Shown: positions 46,868-56,241, numbered from the stretch's first letter. The stretch: 64,000 bases of DNA from Methylolobus aquaticus (GCA_004168015.1 SEYW01000001.1:186001-250000); one strand, 5' to 3'. Notes: generated from the letters alone by a model not told the origin. Made by a program: numbers and translations.

Positions 46868-47263
46868 ATGTTCACTCCGCGCCGGTTTCGGTCGATCGTC
46901 GCCCTGCTGGGTGCATTAGGATTTCAGACTGCCGCATGGTCCTATGGTGGAGGCGGTGGCGGCAGCAGCGGCTGTGAGGATCCGAAGTTCCTGAAGCCGG
47001 TGCCGGTTGATGGTTCGACGGTACCCTCCCTGTCGGAATTCGCCTTCCTCGCTTCCGATACCGACGCCAGTACCTTGGTGGTGGAAATCAACGGAGCGGC
47101 TGTGCCGACCCAGATCACACCGCTACGTAGCGGTGATCTGCAGGTGAATGTGCTACCCCCGGCACCGATCAGCCAGGCGGGCAAGGTTCGCATCACCGCC
47201 AAGGGCCAGAGCCCGGCAGGCTGCGCGGGGTTCACCGCGTTCTACATAAACGTGCAGCCTTGA
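46868..47263 (+). CDS. secreted hypothetical protein with Gly-rich N-terminus
   Basis: 131 residues with AAGAGGAG just upstream. A signal peptide (FRSIVALLGALGFQTAAWS) is followed by YGGGGGGSSGCEDPKF and an Ig-like beta-rich domain (KPVPVDGSTVPSLSEFAF; APISQAGKVRITAKGQSPAGCAGFTAFYINV). Two cysteines (in SGCEDP and PAGCAG) may form a disulfide. I do not recognise the family. Confidence 0.72.
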   Translation: MFTPRRFRSIVALLGALGFQTAAWSYGGGGGGSSGCEDPKFLKPVPVDGSTVPSLSEFAFLASDTDASTLVVEINGAAVPTQITPLRSGDLQVNVLPPAPISQAGKVRITAKGQSPAGCAGFTAFYINVQP

Positions 47264-47347
47264 CAGCGAGGCAGTCCATCGCGCGCTGATGCCTTGATGA
47301 TCGAGCCAAACCCGACCTGAATGGTCGAAACCGCGGAGAGATAGGCT

Positions 47348-47554
47348 ATGTTCAGAGACTTCCTCAGCCGTTTCAACGCCTACCTGGCGGGTCATCCCGG
47401 TTTCCTTGCCAAGCTTAAGCTGCTTTTCTGGATCAAGTATTGGGCCCTGACCGGGTTGATGGGCCTGTTTCTCTACCTGATTTACCGCGAGCGTGGCTGG
47501 CGTCGTAAAACCCCGGCGCCGTCCCGTACCGCGGGGCACAGCTTCGAGGCCTGA
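47348..47554 (+). CDS. small single-TM membrane protein
   Basis: 68 residues with a ggagag element 9 bases upstream of the ATG. The N-terminus is amphipathic (FRDFLSRFNAYLAGHPGFLAKLKLLFW), followed by one hydrophobic helix (YWALTGLMGLFLYLIY) and a basic tail. No family recognised; it follows the secreted protein gene by 84 bases. Confidence 0.55.
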   Translation: MFRDFLSRFNAYLAGHPGFLAKLKLLFWIKYWALTGLMGLFLYLIYRERGWRRKTPAPSRTAGHSFEA

Positions 47555-47588
47555 GCGTGTCGCTGCACTCCTGAGAATGGCCCCCTTC

Positions 47589-48233
47589 TCAATGTTTATG
47601 TTGGTGCGTATGCCCGTGCCCGTGAGTATGTGAGTGGGAATGGCCGTGGCCGGCGGCCGCCGGCTGGGGCGCCGCGGCCGCATCCCGGGGCAACGCCTGA
47701 GCCGGCACATCCTCGGGCGGAAGATCCGGGAGCATGGTCTCGGCTGAATCCTCGACGGGCTGAACCGAGCGGATCACGACGGCGACCCCATGGCCGTAGA
47801 CCATCATTCCGCCAAGATCGGCCCCAAGGCTGACGAGCACCAACAGTCCCAACCCTCCAACGAGTTCGAGAACACGCCCCCACCGCCCGGGGCGCTGTCC
47901 CACCCATACGTTCCACAAGGAAAGCAGCGCCGCCAATCCCAACACGGCCAGTCCGAAGCGCTCGTGCGCCTCCATCAGTTCGTGCACGGTTTCGTCGTGT
48001 TCGACGCTACCCGCTGCCAGCAACCCCGTCACCACCGTAGCGGCAGCCCCGAGGGTACCGAAGTACAGCATCCACGCCGCGGCATGTCGCAGCGATTCCC
48101 TTCCGGTCACCAGCGCCAGCGCCGCCGCCACGACATAACCGAACAACAGCGCAATCGGTAGGTGGACCAGCACCGGATGCACGTTGGCCATCGCATTCAA
48201 GCCGGGCATCCACTCTGCGATCAGATCATTCAT
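47589..48233 (-). CDS. DUF2231-like membrane protein with His-rich tail
   Basis: 214 residues. Four hydrophobic helices with the DUF2231-type start HPVLVHLPIALLFGYVVAAAL and further conserved histidines (EHDETVHELMEAHERFG). The C-terminal 20 or so residues are a His/Gly/Ser repeat (GHGHSHSHTHGHGHTHQ), a likely divalent-metal-binding tail after a Pro/Ala linker. Lies downstream of the cytochrome gene on the same strand after 66 bases, so it may be part of that operon. Confidence 0.8.
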   Translation of the reverse strand: MNDLIAEWMPGLNAMANVHPVLVHLPIALLFGYVVAAALALVTGRESLRHAAAWMLYFGTLGAAATVVTGLLAAGSVEHDETVHELMEAHERFGLAVLGLAALLSLWNVWVGQRPGRWGRVLELVGGLGLLVLVSLGADLGGMMVYGHGVAVVIRSVQPVEDSAETMLPDLPPEDVPAQALPRDAAAAPQPAAAGHGHSHSHTHGHGHTHQHKH

Positions 48234-48299
48234 CGGGCCTGTCTCTGGGTTGTGGGGCTGGGTCCGCGCCCGGGCATCGCCCGGCGGGTACTGACCGGG

Positions 48300-49706
48300 T
48301 CATAAGGTCTTGAGGTATTCGAGCACGGCGCGCCGTTCGTCGGCCGTCAGCGCATCGCCGAAGGTATGTCCCGCATTCGAATACCCCGGCAACGTCGTGT
48401 CGTAGATTCGCTTGCGCTCTTCGCGATCTTCAACCCCGGCCTTGCCGTGCGGCAATTCGCGGAAGCGCCAGCCCAGGGTCGTTGGGTCGTAATCGTTCGA
48501 ATCGAACGACCGCGTCCAGTAGGCGGGGCGGCGCGGGCTATCGAGCAGCAGCTCCAGCGTCGGCACCGAACCGTTGTGGAGATACGGTGCGGTCGCCCAG
48601 ACCCCGTCCAGCGGTGGGGCAATGTAACCCATCGCGGGCGCCGATTCCGCCATTTCTCCGTAGTAGGAACCGTTGAACCAGCGGCTGAACCGATCGCCCT
48701 CGCCGCCCGCGGCGAAGCGTGCCATCGCGGGATCAGTACCGATAGTCGCCAGATCCACGACGAGATTCGGATACGTCGGTGACTCGCCATAGGTCCCATG
48801 GCAAGCGGCGCAGGTCCGCTCGAACACGGTGCGGCCGCGCTCGACGAGTTTTACCTCGACGCCGAAGGGCCATCGGGGTGGCTTCAGACTGGTCACATAG
48901 GCCCGGATGTCGGGTGCGTAGGCGTCTATGGCCTTGACGGTCGCGACCTCGTCCGCGCACAGCAGCGCGCCCAGCATCATGATGCGCGCCTGATCGCCGC
49001 GCCCCTCGGTGTTATAGAACATCGCGTGCTTCTTGCCCATGCGCCACCAGGGCGGCACGCTGGTGGCGGCCGGGGTCGGCGGCGGCGGAGCCATCAGCGG
49101 CGTGTCGGACCACGCGAGCGTCTTTGGGTCCCGATGCGCCAGTAAAGCCAGAGTCGCCGAGATGGCCGGATTGACACCGACGGTATCGGTCGTCGTATAG
49201 GGCGCCGTCGCACGCAGGACAGCGACCCAGCGTTTCCATTCGGCGGCGTCAGCTTCCGCCTCGACATAAGCTCCGGCCGCCTCCGCGCGTGCACTGACGT
49301 CCTCGGTGAAATCGAGGTTCTCGTTGCCCAGTCCGATCACGAGTTGGCCATTGAAGAACGACGCATGGCAGGCCAGGCAGTTGCTGACGACCAGATCCGC
49401 GCCCGCCGGTGTGCGATGGCGCGTCAGAGAGTACGGCAGTTCCTCGTTGCCGGGAGCGCGCCCCGGCAGCCGTTGTTCCGGAGGGGCGGGTCCGAGCGTC
49501 TTGCGCCAGGCCGCGGTCGGCATGCCGCAGCTGATATAGGCTTCGTTGACCAATGCGCGGTAACCCTGGTCCGGATTGCCGGCCCGCTGCAGTGTCGCGG
49601 GCACCGTTCCGGTAGGCGACGTGCGCACCACGGGTTCTTCCGGGGCGCAAGCCGACAGCAGCAGAACCACCGCCATGATCAAGGTTGCTCGCCCAGTTGC
49701 TGTCAC
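48300..49706 (-). CDS. diheme c-type cytochrome lipoprotein (MauG/RoxA-like)
   Basis: 468 residues from a GTG at 49706, with GGAGGA 5-6 bases upstream. The signal ends in LLLSAC (Cys20), a lipobox. Two haem c sites: CLACH (110-114) and CAACH (299-303). The C-terminal region has APYLHNGSVPTLELLLD, the motif of diheme peroxidase/oxygenase proteins (CcpA, MauG, RoxA), where the His is near the active haem. A predicted periplasmic electron-transfer or oxygenase protein; the substrate is unknown. It follows the AttH-like gene by 43 bases. Confidence 0.85.
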   Translation of the reverse strand: MTATGRATLIMAVVLLLSACAPEEPVVRTSPTGTVPATLQRAGNPDQGYRALVNEAYISCGMPTAAWRKTLGPAPPEQRLPGRAPGNEELPYSLTRHRTPAGADLVVSNCLACHASFFNGQLVIGLGNENLDFTEDVSARAEAAGAYVEAEADAAEWKRWVAVLRATAPYTTTDTVGVNPAISATLALLAHRDPKTLAWSDTPLMAPPPPTPAATSVPPWWRMGKKHAMFYNTEGRGDQARIMMLGALLCADEVATVKAIDAYAPDIRAYVTSLKPPRWPFGVEVKLVERGRTVFERTCAACHGTYGESPTYPNLVVDLATIGTDPAMARFAAGGEGDRFSRWFNGSYYGEMAESAPAMGYIAPPLDGVWATAPYLHNGSVPTLELLLDSPRRPAYWTRSFDSNDYDPTTLGWRFRELPHGKAGVEDREERKRIYDTTLPGYSNAGHTFGDALTADERRAVLEYLKTL

Positions 49707-49749
49707 GATGTCCTCCGTCAGAATTGAGCCCCGGCCATGGAATGGCGGC

Positions 49750-50880
49750 TCACGGTGAACCGACGTCAATGACGCCCCATCCGGTTACCGGCCGCCCGTC
49801 ATGCTGACCTTCCACACGCACGGAGACCGCCATGCCCTGGTCGGTGGCCGTGTCGTCGGTTGACTCCGTTGTCGCTTCCACTTTCAAACGGGTCCGGCCA
49901 TCCGGCGTTATCAAGCTCCAGGCGTCGGGACGACGCGAGCCCGTCTTGACCTGCGCCACAGGGCGATCCAGTGCTCGGATCTGGCCGTTGGCCGCGATCC
50001 AGACGGCGCGTGACGATGGGGGGGCGCTGCCATCGCGCCGCCGTGTCTGCACCAGGACCAGGGCATCCCCTTGGTCGAATTGCAACAGCCAGCGGTCGAA
50101 GGTCACCTGCCCACCGACCGGCGGCACAGGGCCCCAGTTGTGGGTAAACCAGCCGGTACCAAGCACCGGCCGTGCGCCGTCGGCCGTCTTGAGTTCGCCG
50201 GACACTGCCAGATGCGGATGCAGGTAGCCCGCCCAGGGCCCTCCAGGCAAATCCGTATCCCCCGACGTCACCCGTGGCGTTGCCAGGGTCAGCTGCAGTC
50301 TCGCCTGCAGTTCGCTCTCATGCAGCACCAGTTCCCACTGGTCGCCGCTGGCCTCGGTACGAACCCACGCCAGGCTGTCGCCGTTGATCCAGAGTTTCGG
50401 CGGGTCACTGGCCCGCCCCGCGATGCCCAGAGCGACCCGGCTGTTCCGGACCACATGCGCCGATCCGGCAGGTGCGCCAGCCACCAGTGTCAACTCGGCC
50501 CGCAGGAATTCGCTGGCTGCCCAGGCCGAGCCTCGGTCCGGAGCGCGCGCCGCGGCGGCCAGACGCAGGAAGCGCACTCGGAGCCAGCGCGTGCCCTGCT
50601 CCGACGTCAGCCGCATGACGGTGTCCCAGACTTCGAACGGAACGTCGGCATGGACGCCGTGTTCACGCGGAAAACGCAATTGGCCGCGCTCGGAAGCCGG
50701 CCTCGGGAAGTCGCCAGCGGTGGTCTCCCGGTCCCACGCCCTCAACACGGCGGACAGATCATCCCTGGCTGCCGGCGGCTCAGGCCGCTGATGGGAGAAC
50801 AACACCCAGCCGGCCACCACGAGCGCGGCGGCCAGCACCCAGCTTGCCGGGTGGCGGGACCAGTTAACGTTTTGGCTCAC
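49750..50880 (-). CDS. AttH/CrtC-like (COG5621) secreted lipocalin-type protein
   Basis: 376 residues from a GTG start. An N-terminal membrane anchor or signal (WVLAAALVVAGWVLF) is followed by an AttH-type two-lipocalin fold: GQLRFPREHGVHADVPFEVW, YLHPHLAVSGELKTADGARPVLGTGWFTHNWGPVP, FDRWLLQFDQGDALVLVQTRRRDG. Relatives include carotenoid 1,2-hydratase and proteins beside LolCDE-like exporters. Here its partner is the diheme cytochrome downstream. Function not established. Confidence 0.78.
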   Translation of the reverse strand: MSQNVNWSRHPASWVLAAALVVAGWVLFSHQRPEPPAARDDLSAVLRAWDRETTAGDFPRPASERGQLRFPREHGVHADVPFEVWDTVMRLTSEQGTRWLRVRFLRLAAAARAPDRGSAWAASEFLRAELTLVAGAPAGSAHVVRNSRVALGIAGRASDPPKLWINGDSLAWVRTEASGDQWELVLHESELQARLQLTLATPRVTSGDTDLPGGPWAGYLHPHLAVSGELKTADGARPVLGTGWFTHNWGPVPPVGGQVTFDRWLLQFDQGDALVLVQTRRRDGSAPPSSRAVWIAANGQIRALDRPVAQVKTGSRRPDAWSLITPDGRTRLKVEATTESTDDTATDQGMAVSVRVEGQHDGRPVTGWGVIDVGSP

Positions 50881-50973
50881 CGATTCGTTTCCGAAGCCCG
50901 GAGCAAGCCGCTTGCCAGCGTGCCCGACGGCGGTTTAACTTCACACTACGCTACGACAGCAAGGGGCCGAGAA

Positions 50974-51543
50974 ATGTTCGAAATCCCGTCTGAAGACGCG
51001 CGTATCGCGGCCTTGTTCGGCGAGGAGCGCCTGATGGCGCTCGGACCCGGCCGGCCGAACGCCGAGGCACGTCCATTGCTCGAGCAACTGGACCTCGCGA
51101 CGGCTTTCGGACCGAAACCCATCGTCGACCGCGCGATGGCGCAATGCTGTCTTGCCGGCATCTGGCTTTATCACGACTTCCTCGACGAAAGCCACCGGAT
51201 CAGCCAGGACATCGCGACCCCGAGCGGCAGTTACTGGCACGGCATCCTGCACCGCCGCGAACCCGATAGTTGGAACAGCCGGTACTGGTTCGACCGTGTG
51301 GGCAAACATCCGATCTTCCCCAAGCTCCGGCAGATGGCACGTGACCAGGCACTGGCCGAGGGGGAGCAGCCCGAGGCGCGGTTCCTCATCGAACAGAAAC
51401 AATGGGACCCCGGCGCCTTCATCGACCTGTGCGAAGCGAGCCGGCTCGGCCGCGCCCAAACGGAGATGCTGTGTCGGAAAATCCAGCTCCGGGAGTGGCA
51501 ACTGCTGTTCGATTACTGCTTCCGACGCGCGCTCGGTGAGTAA
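50974..51543 (+). CDS. conserved hypothetical soluble protein
   Basis: 189 residues from an ATG with a weak aaggggc 8-13 bases upstream. No signal or membrane segment. The core has distinctive residues WLYHDFLDESHRISQDIATPSGSYWHGILHRREPDSWNSRYWFDRVG, rich in His, Asp and Trp, and QPEARFLIEQKQWDPGAFIDLC. I have seen this pattern in uncharacterised proteobacterial and planctomycete proteins but know no function. Divergent from the AttH-like gene and convergent with the alcohol dehydrogenase. Confidence 0.72.
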   Translation: MFEIPSEDARIAALFGEERLMALGPGRPNAEARPLLEQLDLATAFGPKPIVDRAMAQCCLAGIWLYHDFLDESHRISQDIATPSGSYWHGILHRREPDSWNSRYWFDRVGKHPIFPKLRQMARDQALAEGEQPEARFLIEQKQWDPGAFIDLCEASRLGRAQTEMLCRKIQLREWQLLFDYCFRRALGE

Positions 51544-51570
51544 TCGTCGTGCTGGGCGCCGGCATGGCGT

Positions 51571-52599
51571 TCAGGCGATCCGCAGGACCTTGGCGCCGCG
51601 CACACGCTTCAGCTTCAGGTCGATCAGCGCCCGGTTCGCATCGACGAAATCGTAAATCTCCACCTCCGGACGCATCGGAATCGTTGCTGCCAGGTCCAGG
51701 AACTCGCGCACATCGGCGCGCGTAACATTGGCGACGCTCTTGATTTCCCTTTCCAGCCACAGGTCCCGCGGGTAATCGAGCCGGGTCAACTCGGCCTTGT
51801 CCGCCTCTTCCTTGCGGATCGCGTTGATCACGAGGCGCCCGCCCGGCTCGAGGTTTTGCAGGGCCTGCACGACCGGTAACCAGGCCGGCGTCGTGTCGAT
51901 GATCGCATCCAGCCGCACCGGCGGACGGTCCAGGGTATCGCCGGCCCAGACCGCGCCCAGTTCGAGCGCAAAGGCACGCTCCTCCGGCTTGCGGGCGAAC
52001 ACGTACGACTCGGCGTTGGGAAAGCGATGCCGGACCATCATCAGTACCAGATGCGCCGACGCGCCAAAGCCCGTGAGCCCGAGGCGACCTCCATCACGCA
52101 GGCCGGTCAGGGCCAGGGAACGGTATCCGATCGCACCGGCACACAGTAGCGGCGCGGCTTCCTCATCCGAAAAGATCGGTGGTATGCGATGCGCGAACGC
52201 CGCCGGGACCGCGATGAACTCGGCATAGCCGCCATTCGCGTCGCGGCCGGTCGCCCGAAACTCGGGGCAAAGATTCTCGGCGCCGGCGAGACAATGCGCG
52301 CAGTGGCCGCAGGCCGAGTAGATCCACGCGATTCCGACGCGGTCACCGACCGCCAGATCGCGGACTCCGATGCCGTGGGCAGCCACCACGCCGACCGCCT
52401 GATGCCCCGGAATGACCGGCAACGATGGCGGTGTCAGACGCCCTTCGATCTCATCGAGTTCGGTGTGGCACACGCCGCAGGCCGACACCCGCACCAGCAC
52501 GTCAGCAGGCCCGATTTGAGGCTCCGGCACCTCGCGCAGGGCCAGGGGCCGACCTTCGGGGGTCATCGCCCCGACCCGATCCAGCACCATCGCCCGCAT
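51571..52599 (-). CDS. zinc-dependent alcohol dehydrogenase (MDR family)
   Basis: 342 residues from the ATG at 52599. Catalytic-zinc ligands are in CGVCHTELDEIEGR and GHQAVGVV, and structural-zinc cysteines in CGHCAHCLAGAENLC. The nucleotide-binding loop reads LTGFGASAHLVLMM rather than the strict GxGxxG. Likely oxidises alcohols or reduces aldehydes with NAD(P). It is 43 bases downstream of pepN on the same strand. The natural substrate cannot be told from sequence. Confidence 0.9.
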   Translation of the reverse strand: MRAMVLDRVGAMTPEGRPLALREVPEPQIGPADVLVRVSACGVCHTELDEIEGRLTPPSLPVIPGHQAVGVVAAHGIGVRDLAVGDRVGIAWIYSACGHCAHCLAGAENLCPEFRATGRDANGGYAEFIAVPAAFAHRIPPIFSDEEAAPLLCAGAIGYRSLALTGLRDGGRLGLTGFGASAHLVLMMVRHRFPNAESYVFARKPEERAFALELGAVWAGDTLDRPPVRLDAIIDTTPAWLPVVQALQNLEPGGRLVINAIRKEEADKAELTRLDYPRDLWLEREIKSVANVTRADVREFLDLAATIPMRPEVEIYDFVDANRALIDLKLKRVRGAKVLRIA

Positions 52600-52642
52600 C
52601 GCAGATACTCCCGCGCGAAGCCGCGCCGCCCCGAAACCGCCG

Positions 52643-55297
52643 CTATGCCAGCCCCTTGGAGGCCACCTCGTAGACATCCTTCGAGATACCCGGGGTCCCG
52701 GCAATCCGTTGCAATTGCGCCCGCAGTAGCGCGGCGCGTTGCTCGTCGTACCGCCGCCACTGCGTCAGCGCGCCGGCCAGTCGCGCGGCGATCTGCGGGT
52801 TCAAGGCATTCAGTGCGATCACGTGATCGGCCAGGAATTCGTAGCCGCGGCCATCCCGGGCATGGAAATTCACCGGGTTAGCCTGGGAAAACATGCCGAT
52901 CAGCGATCGCACACGATTCGGCACCTTCAGATCGAAATCCGGATGCTGCAACAAACCCACGACCGCCGTCAGCGTATCCGGCAGCGAGCAGGACGCCTGG
53001 AGCGCGAACCACTTGTCGATCACCAGCGCCTCTTCCCGCCACTGTTCGTAGAAGCGCTCCAGCAGCCGACTCCGCTCGGGGTGATGGCTGTTGACGGCCA
53101 GCGTCAGCGCGGCAATCTGATCGGTCATATTCGTTGCGTCATCGAACTGGGCAGAACACAGTCGATAGGCAGCGTCGGTCTCGCGCGCCATCAAATACCC
53201 GAGGCAGACATTCTTCAGGCGCCGCCGGCCGATGGAGCTGGCATCGGCGGGTCCGGACTCGATGCGGTGATGCGCCGTGTACAGGCGCTCGAAACGTGCG
53301 CCCAGATCGTCGGCCAGCCGGCGTCGCAAACCCTGCCGGGCGGCATGCACCGCGTCCGGATCCACGCGTTCGAGCAGCGAACTCACATAGTCTTCCGACG
53401 GCAGCGTCAGCAGCAAGGCCCAGTATGACCGGTCGTCCAGTTCTCCTGCGGCGACCCGGCCCATCGCATCGAGGAGACAGTCGTCGAGCGCCTGCGTTCG
53501 CGCGCTGTCCGCCCCGTCCTGAATCCGCGCGATGATGGCTCGTGCCGCCAGTTCCTGGGCCGCATCCCAACGATTGAACATGTCGCTGTCATATGCCAGC
53601 AGAAAGGCCAGGTCTTGCTCGCCGCGCGGCATGTGCAGTCGCACCGGCGCGGAGAATCCGCGCAACGGCGACAACACCGGCGCTGCCGGCAGACCGACGA
53701 AGCGAAAGCGCTGCACCGGCTCGGTGACCGACAGGACCCGGTTCGTCGCTGCCCCGTCGGCCCCCTCGCCCTCGAGGATGACCGGGAGATCGGTCCCGTC
53801 CGGTCCGACGAGGCCCAGCGCCAGCGGAATGTGGAAGGGCTGCTTGACCGGCTGACCCGGCGTCGCCGGGCAGCTCTGGCGTACCGTCAGTTCCAGCGCC
53901 TGGGCCTTGGCATCGTATTGAGCGTCCAGATGCAACTCCGGCGTACCGGCCTGGCCGTACCAGCGCCGGAATTGCGTCAGGTCCACACCGGTGGCGTCCT
54001 CCATGCAGCGCACGAAGTCCTCGCAGGTGACCGCCTGACCGTCATGCCGCGCGAAGTACAGGTCACAGCCCTTGCGGAAGCCCTCAGACCCCAGCAAGGT
54101 CTGGATCATCCGCACGACCTCAGCCCCTTTCTCATAGACCGTCAGGGTGTAGAAATTGTTGATCTCGATATAGGACTCGGGCCGGACCGGATGGGACAGC
54201 GGTCCCGCATCCTCCGCGAACTGACGGATGCGCAGCTGATTCACATCGTCGATCCGCTTCACCCCGCGCGAGGTGTGGTCGGCCGTGAATTCCTGGTCGC
54301 GAAACACCGTCAGGCCTTCCTTGAGGCTCAGCTGAAACCAGTCGCGGCACGTGATGCGGTTACCGGTCCAGTTGTGGAAGTATTCGTGCGCGATCACGCC
54401 CTGAATGTGCTCGTAGTCCGCATCGGTAGCGGTGTCAGGCCGGGCCAGCACGTACTTTGTATTGAAGACGTTGAGGCCCTTGTTTTCCATGGCCCCCATG
54501 TTGAAGTGGCCAACCGCGACGATCATGTACAAATCGAGGTCGTACTCGCGGCCGAAGCGCTCCTCGTCCCAGCGCATCGCCCGCTGCAGCGACTCCATCG
54601 CATGCGAGCACTTGTCGCGGTCGTGCGCCTCGACAAAGATCTGCAGGGTGATGTCCCGTCCCGACATCGTCGTGAACCGGTCCTCCAGGCAGTCCAGCCT
54701 TCCGGCGACCAGCGCGAACAGATAAGACGGCTTCTTGAACGGGTCTTCCCAGCGGACCCAGTGACGGCCGTCGGGCAGCTCGCCGCCCTCCACGCGGTTG
54801 CCGTTGCACAGCAATACCGGATAGCGGTCGCGGTCACCGGTCAGCGTCGCGGTGTAGCGAGCCATCACGTCCGGGCGGTCGAGAAAATACGTAATGCGGC
54901 GGAAACCCTGCGCTTCGCATTGGGTACAGAGCATCCCGTTCGACGCATACAGGCCCTCCAGTGCGGTGTTGGCGCCGGGATTAATGCGGGTGACGACTTC
55001 GAGTTCGAAGGGCGCATCCGGCACGCGGGACAGGACGAGGCTCTCTTCTCCCACCGCGAACTCGTCCGGGGCCAACAGGCGGCCATCGATTTGCACCGAT
55101 TCCAGCACGAGTTGCTCGCCCGCCAATTCGAGCGCCGGACGACCGCCGGCACCAGCAGGATTCCGCCGCACCGCCAGCCTGGCCGTCACCCGCGTGTCCG
55201 CCTCGTCGAGATCGAATGCGAGATCCACCGTATCGATCAGGTAATCGGGTGGCGTGTAGTCCTTCAGGTAGATCGTTTGGGGCGTCGCTTCGCGCAC
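52643..55297 (-). CDS. pepN: aminopeptidase N
   Basis: 884 residues. An M1 zinc aminopeptidase that trims N-terminal residues from peptides in the cytoplasm. N-terminal IYLKDYTPPDYLIDTVDLAFDL, substrate-recognition GAMENKG, zinc motif HEYFHNWTGN with the downstream KEGLTVFRDQEF that supplies the third ligand, then the Ig-like and helical C-terminal domains seen in proteobacterial PepN. Length matches E. coli PepN (870). Confidence 0.97.
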   Translation of the reverse strand: MREATPQTIYLKDYTPPDYLIDTVDLAFDLDEADTRVTARLAVRRNPAGAGGRPALELAGEQLVLESVQIDGRLLAPDEFAVGEESLVLSRVPDAPFELEVVTRINPGANTALEGLYASNGMLCTQCEAQGFRRITYFLDRPDVMARYTATLTGDRDRYPVLLCNGNRVEGGELPDGRHWVRWEDPFKKPSYLFALVAGRLDCLEDRFTTMSGRDITLQIFVEAHDRDKCSHAMESLQRAMRWDEERFGREYDLDLYMIVAVGHFNMGAMENKGLNVFNTKYVLARPDTATDADYEHIQGVIAHEYFHNWTGNRITCRDWFQLSLKEGLTVFRDQEFTADHTSRGVKRIDDVNQLRIRQFAEDAGPLSHPVRPESYIEINNFYTLTVYEKGAEVVRMIQTLLGSEGFRKGCDLYFARHDGQAVTCEDFVRCMEDATGVDLTQFRRWYGQAGTPELHLDAQYDAKAQALELTVRQSCPATPGQPVKQPFHIPLALGLVGPDGTDLPVILEGEGADGAATNRVLSVTEPVQRFRFVGLPAAPVLSPLRGFSAPVRLHMPRGEQDLAFLLAYDSDMFNRWDAAQELAARAIIARIQDGADSARTQALDDCLLDAMGRVAAGELDDRSYWALLLTLPSEDYVSSLLERVDPDAVHAARQGLRRRLADDLGARFERLYTAHHRIESGPADASSIGRRRLKNVCLGYLMARETDAAYRLCSAQFDDATNMTDQIAALTLAVNSHHPERSRLLERFYEQWREEALVIDKWFALQASCSLPDTLTAVVGLLQHPDFDLKVPNRVRSLIGMFSQANPVNFHARDGRGYEFLADHVIALNALNPQIAARLAGALTQWRRYDEQRAALLRAQLQRIAGTPGISKDVYEVASKGLA

Positions 55298-55436
55298 GGG
55301 TACAACCTCGGAGTGAATTGCAGCTATTATACGGCCCGGCGCCGGACCTCGTGCCGCGGCCTAACCGGCCGCGCACCCGTTGGGCCGATTGGCGTCGTAC
55401 CGTGCCGGCTTCCGCGTGTCAGGACAGGTATATCCC

Positions 55437-55598
55437 ATGAGCACCCGACTGAAGTGCCTTGTCGTCCTGCTGCTTTTGATGGTGCTCGACATTCTGCCGT
55501 TCCCCATCGTCGGCTTCATCGGACTTTATGTGATCCTGCAGCGACCATCCTGGTTCCTGGAGGTCGTGCAGCGGCTGTATGCCGAAGGGAAACGGTGA
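55437..55598 (+). CDS. small hydrophobic membrane protein
   Basis: 53 residues: an N-terminal hydrophobic segment, then a second (LKCLVVLLLLMVLDILPFPIVGFIGLYVIL), followed by RPSWFLEVVQRLYAEGKR. It has a CAGGA element 12 bases before the ATG and is divergent from pepN and convergent with the DUF423 gene. Family not recognised. Confidence 0.6.
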   Translation: MSTRLKCLVVLLLLMVLDILPFPIVGFIGLYVILQRPSWFLEVVQRLYAEGKR

Positions 55599-55608
55599 AC
55601 GGCGCGTT

Positions 55609-56022
55609 CTAGGGGGCAGTGCGCGACTGGCGCAGGCAGTGACGGGCCAGCAGCAGCCAGCCCAGCATGAAACTGACGCCGCCGAACGGCGTGACCATGC
55701 CCAACCAACGTTGCTCGGTCAACACCATCACGAAGAGGCTGCCCGAGAACAGCGCGATGCCGGCGGCCATGGCCGCCGCGCTCCAGCGCAGCAGGCTCGA
55801 ATCGGGGGATCGGCACCAAAGTGCCGCGATCAGCAGCAAGGCCAGCGCGTGCCAGAACAGATACTGGACCCCGGTCTGAAACGCCGCCAGCAGCTCAGGC
55901 GCCCGCTGGCCACGCAGTCCGTGGGCGCCGAAGGCTCCCATCGCCACGCCGACGAAGCCGCTGATGGCCGCAAACAGCCGCACCCGCCATGCCCAGATGT
56001 CGTCGACGCCGCCCGGTCCCAT
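55609..56022 (-). CDS. DUF423 membrane protein (YgdD-like)
   Basis: 137 residues from the ATG at 56022, with four hydrophobic helices. The DUF423 hallmarks are LFAAISGFVGVAMGAFGAHGLR and the late GMVTPFGGVSFMLGWLLLA. Function unknown. It lies 60 bases downstream of a small membrane protein gene on the same strand. Confidence 0.9.
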   Translation of the reverse strand: MGPGGVDDIWAWRVRLFAAISGFVGVAMGAFGAHGLRGQRAPELLAAFQTGVQYLFWHALALLLIAALWCRSPDSSLLRWSAAAMAAGIALFSGSLFVMVLTEQRWLGMVTPFGGVSFMLGWLLLARHCLRQSRTAP

Positions 56023-56082
56023 CGCGTTATTGCCCTGATTTGGCAGCGCTTGACGGAATCGAGCCAAACCGATCGGCCATGG

Positions 56083-56241
56083 CTATTCGCTCTTCGGGAA
56101 GAACCGGCGAAAGTGGTCGAAAATGAAGGCAGCGAGCCAGATCACGAACATCACGACAACTGCGATCAGGAAGTTGTCGTTGCTGTCGAGATAGGCGTAG
56201 AGGCCAACCAGGAAGAGGCCAATCGGGAAAATGACGTTCAT
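56083..56241 (-). CDS. small membrane protein (52 residues)
   Basis: Reads MNVIFPIGLFLVGLYAYLD at the start and ends IFDHFRRFFPKSE. Two hydrophobic segments (FPIGLFLVGLYAYL and FLIAVVVMFVIWLAAFIF) are joined by a short acidic loop (DSNDN). It is preceded, 70 bases upstream, by a good sigma-70 promoter on the same strand (56318-56346). No family recognised. Confidence 0.6.
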   Translation of the reverse strand: MNVIFPIGLFLVGLYAYLDSNDNFLIAVVVMFVIWLAAFIFDHFRRFFPKSE

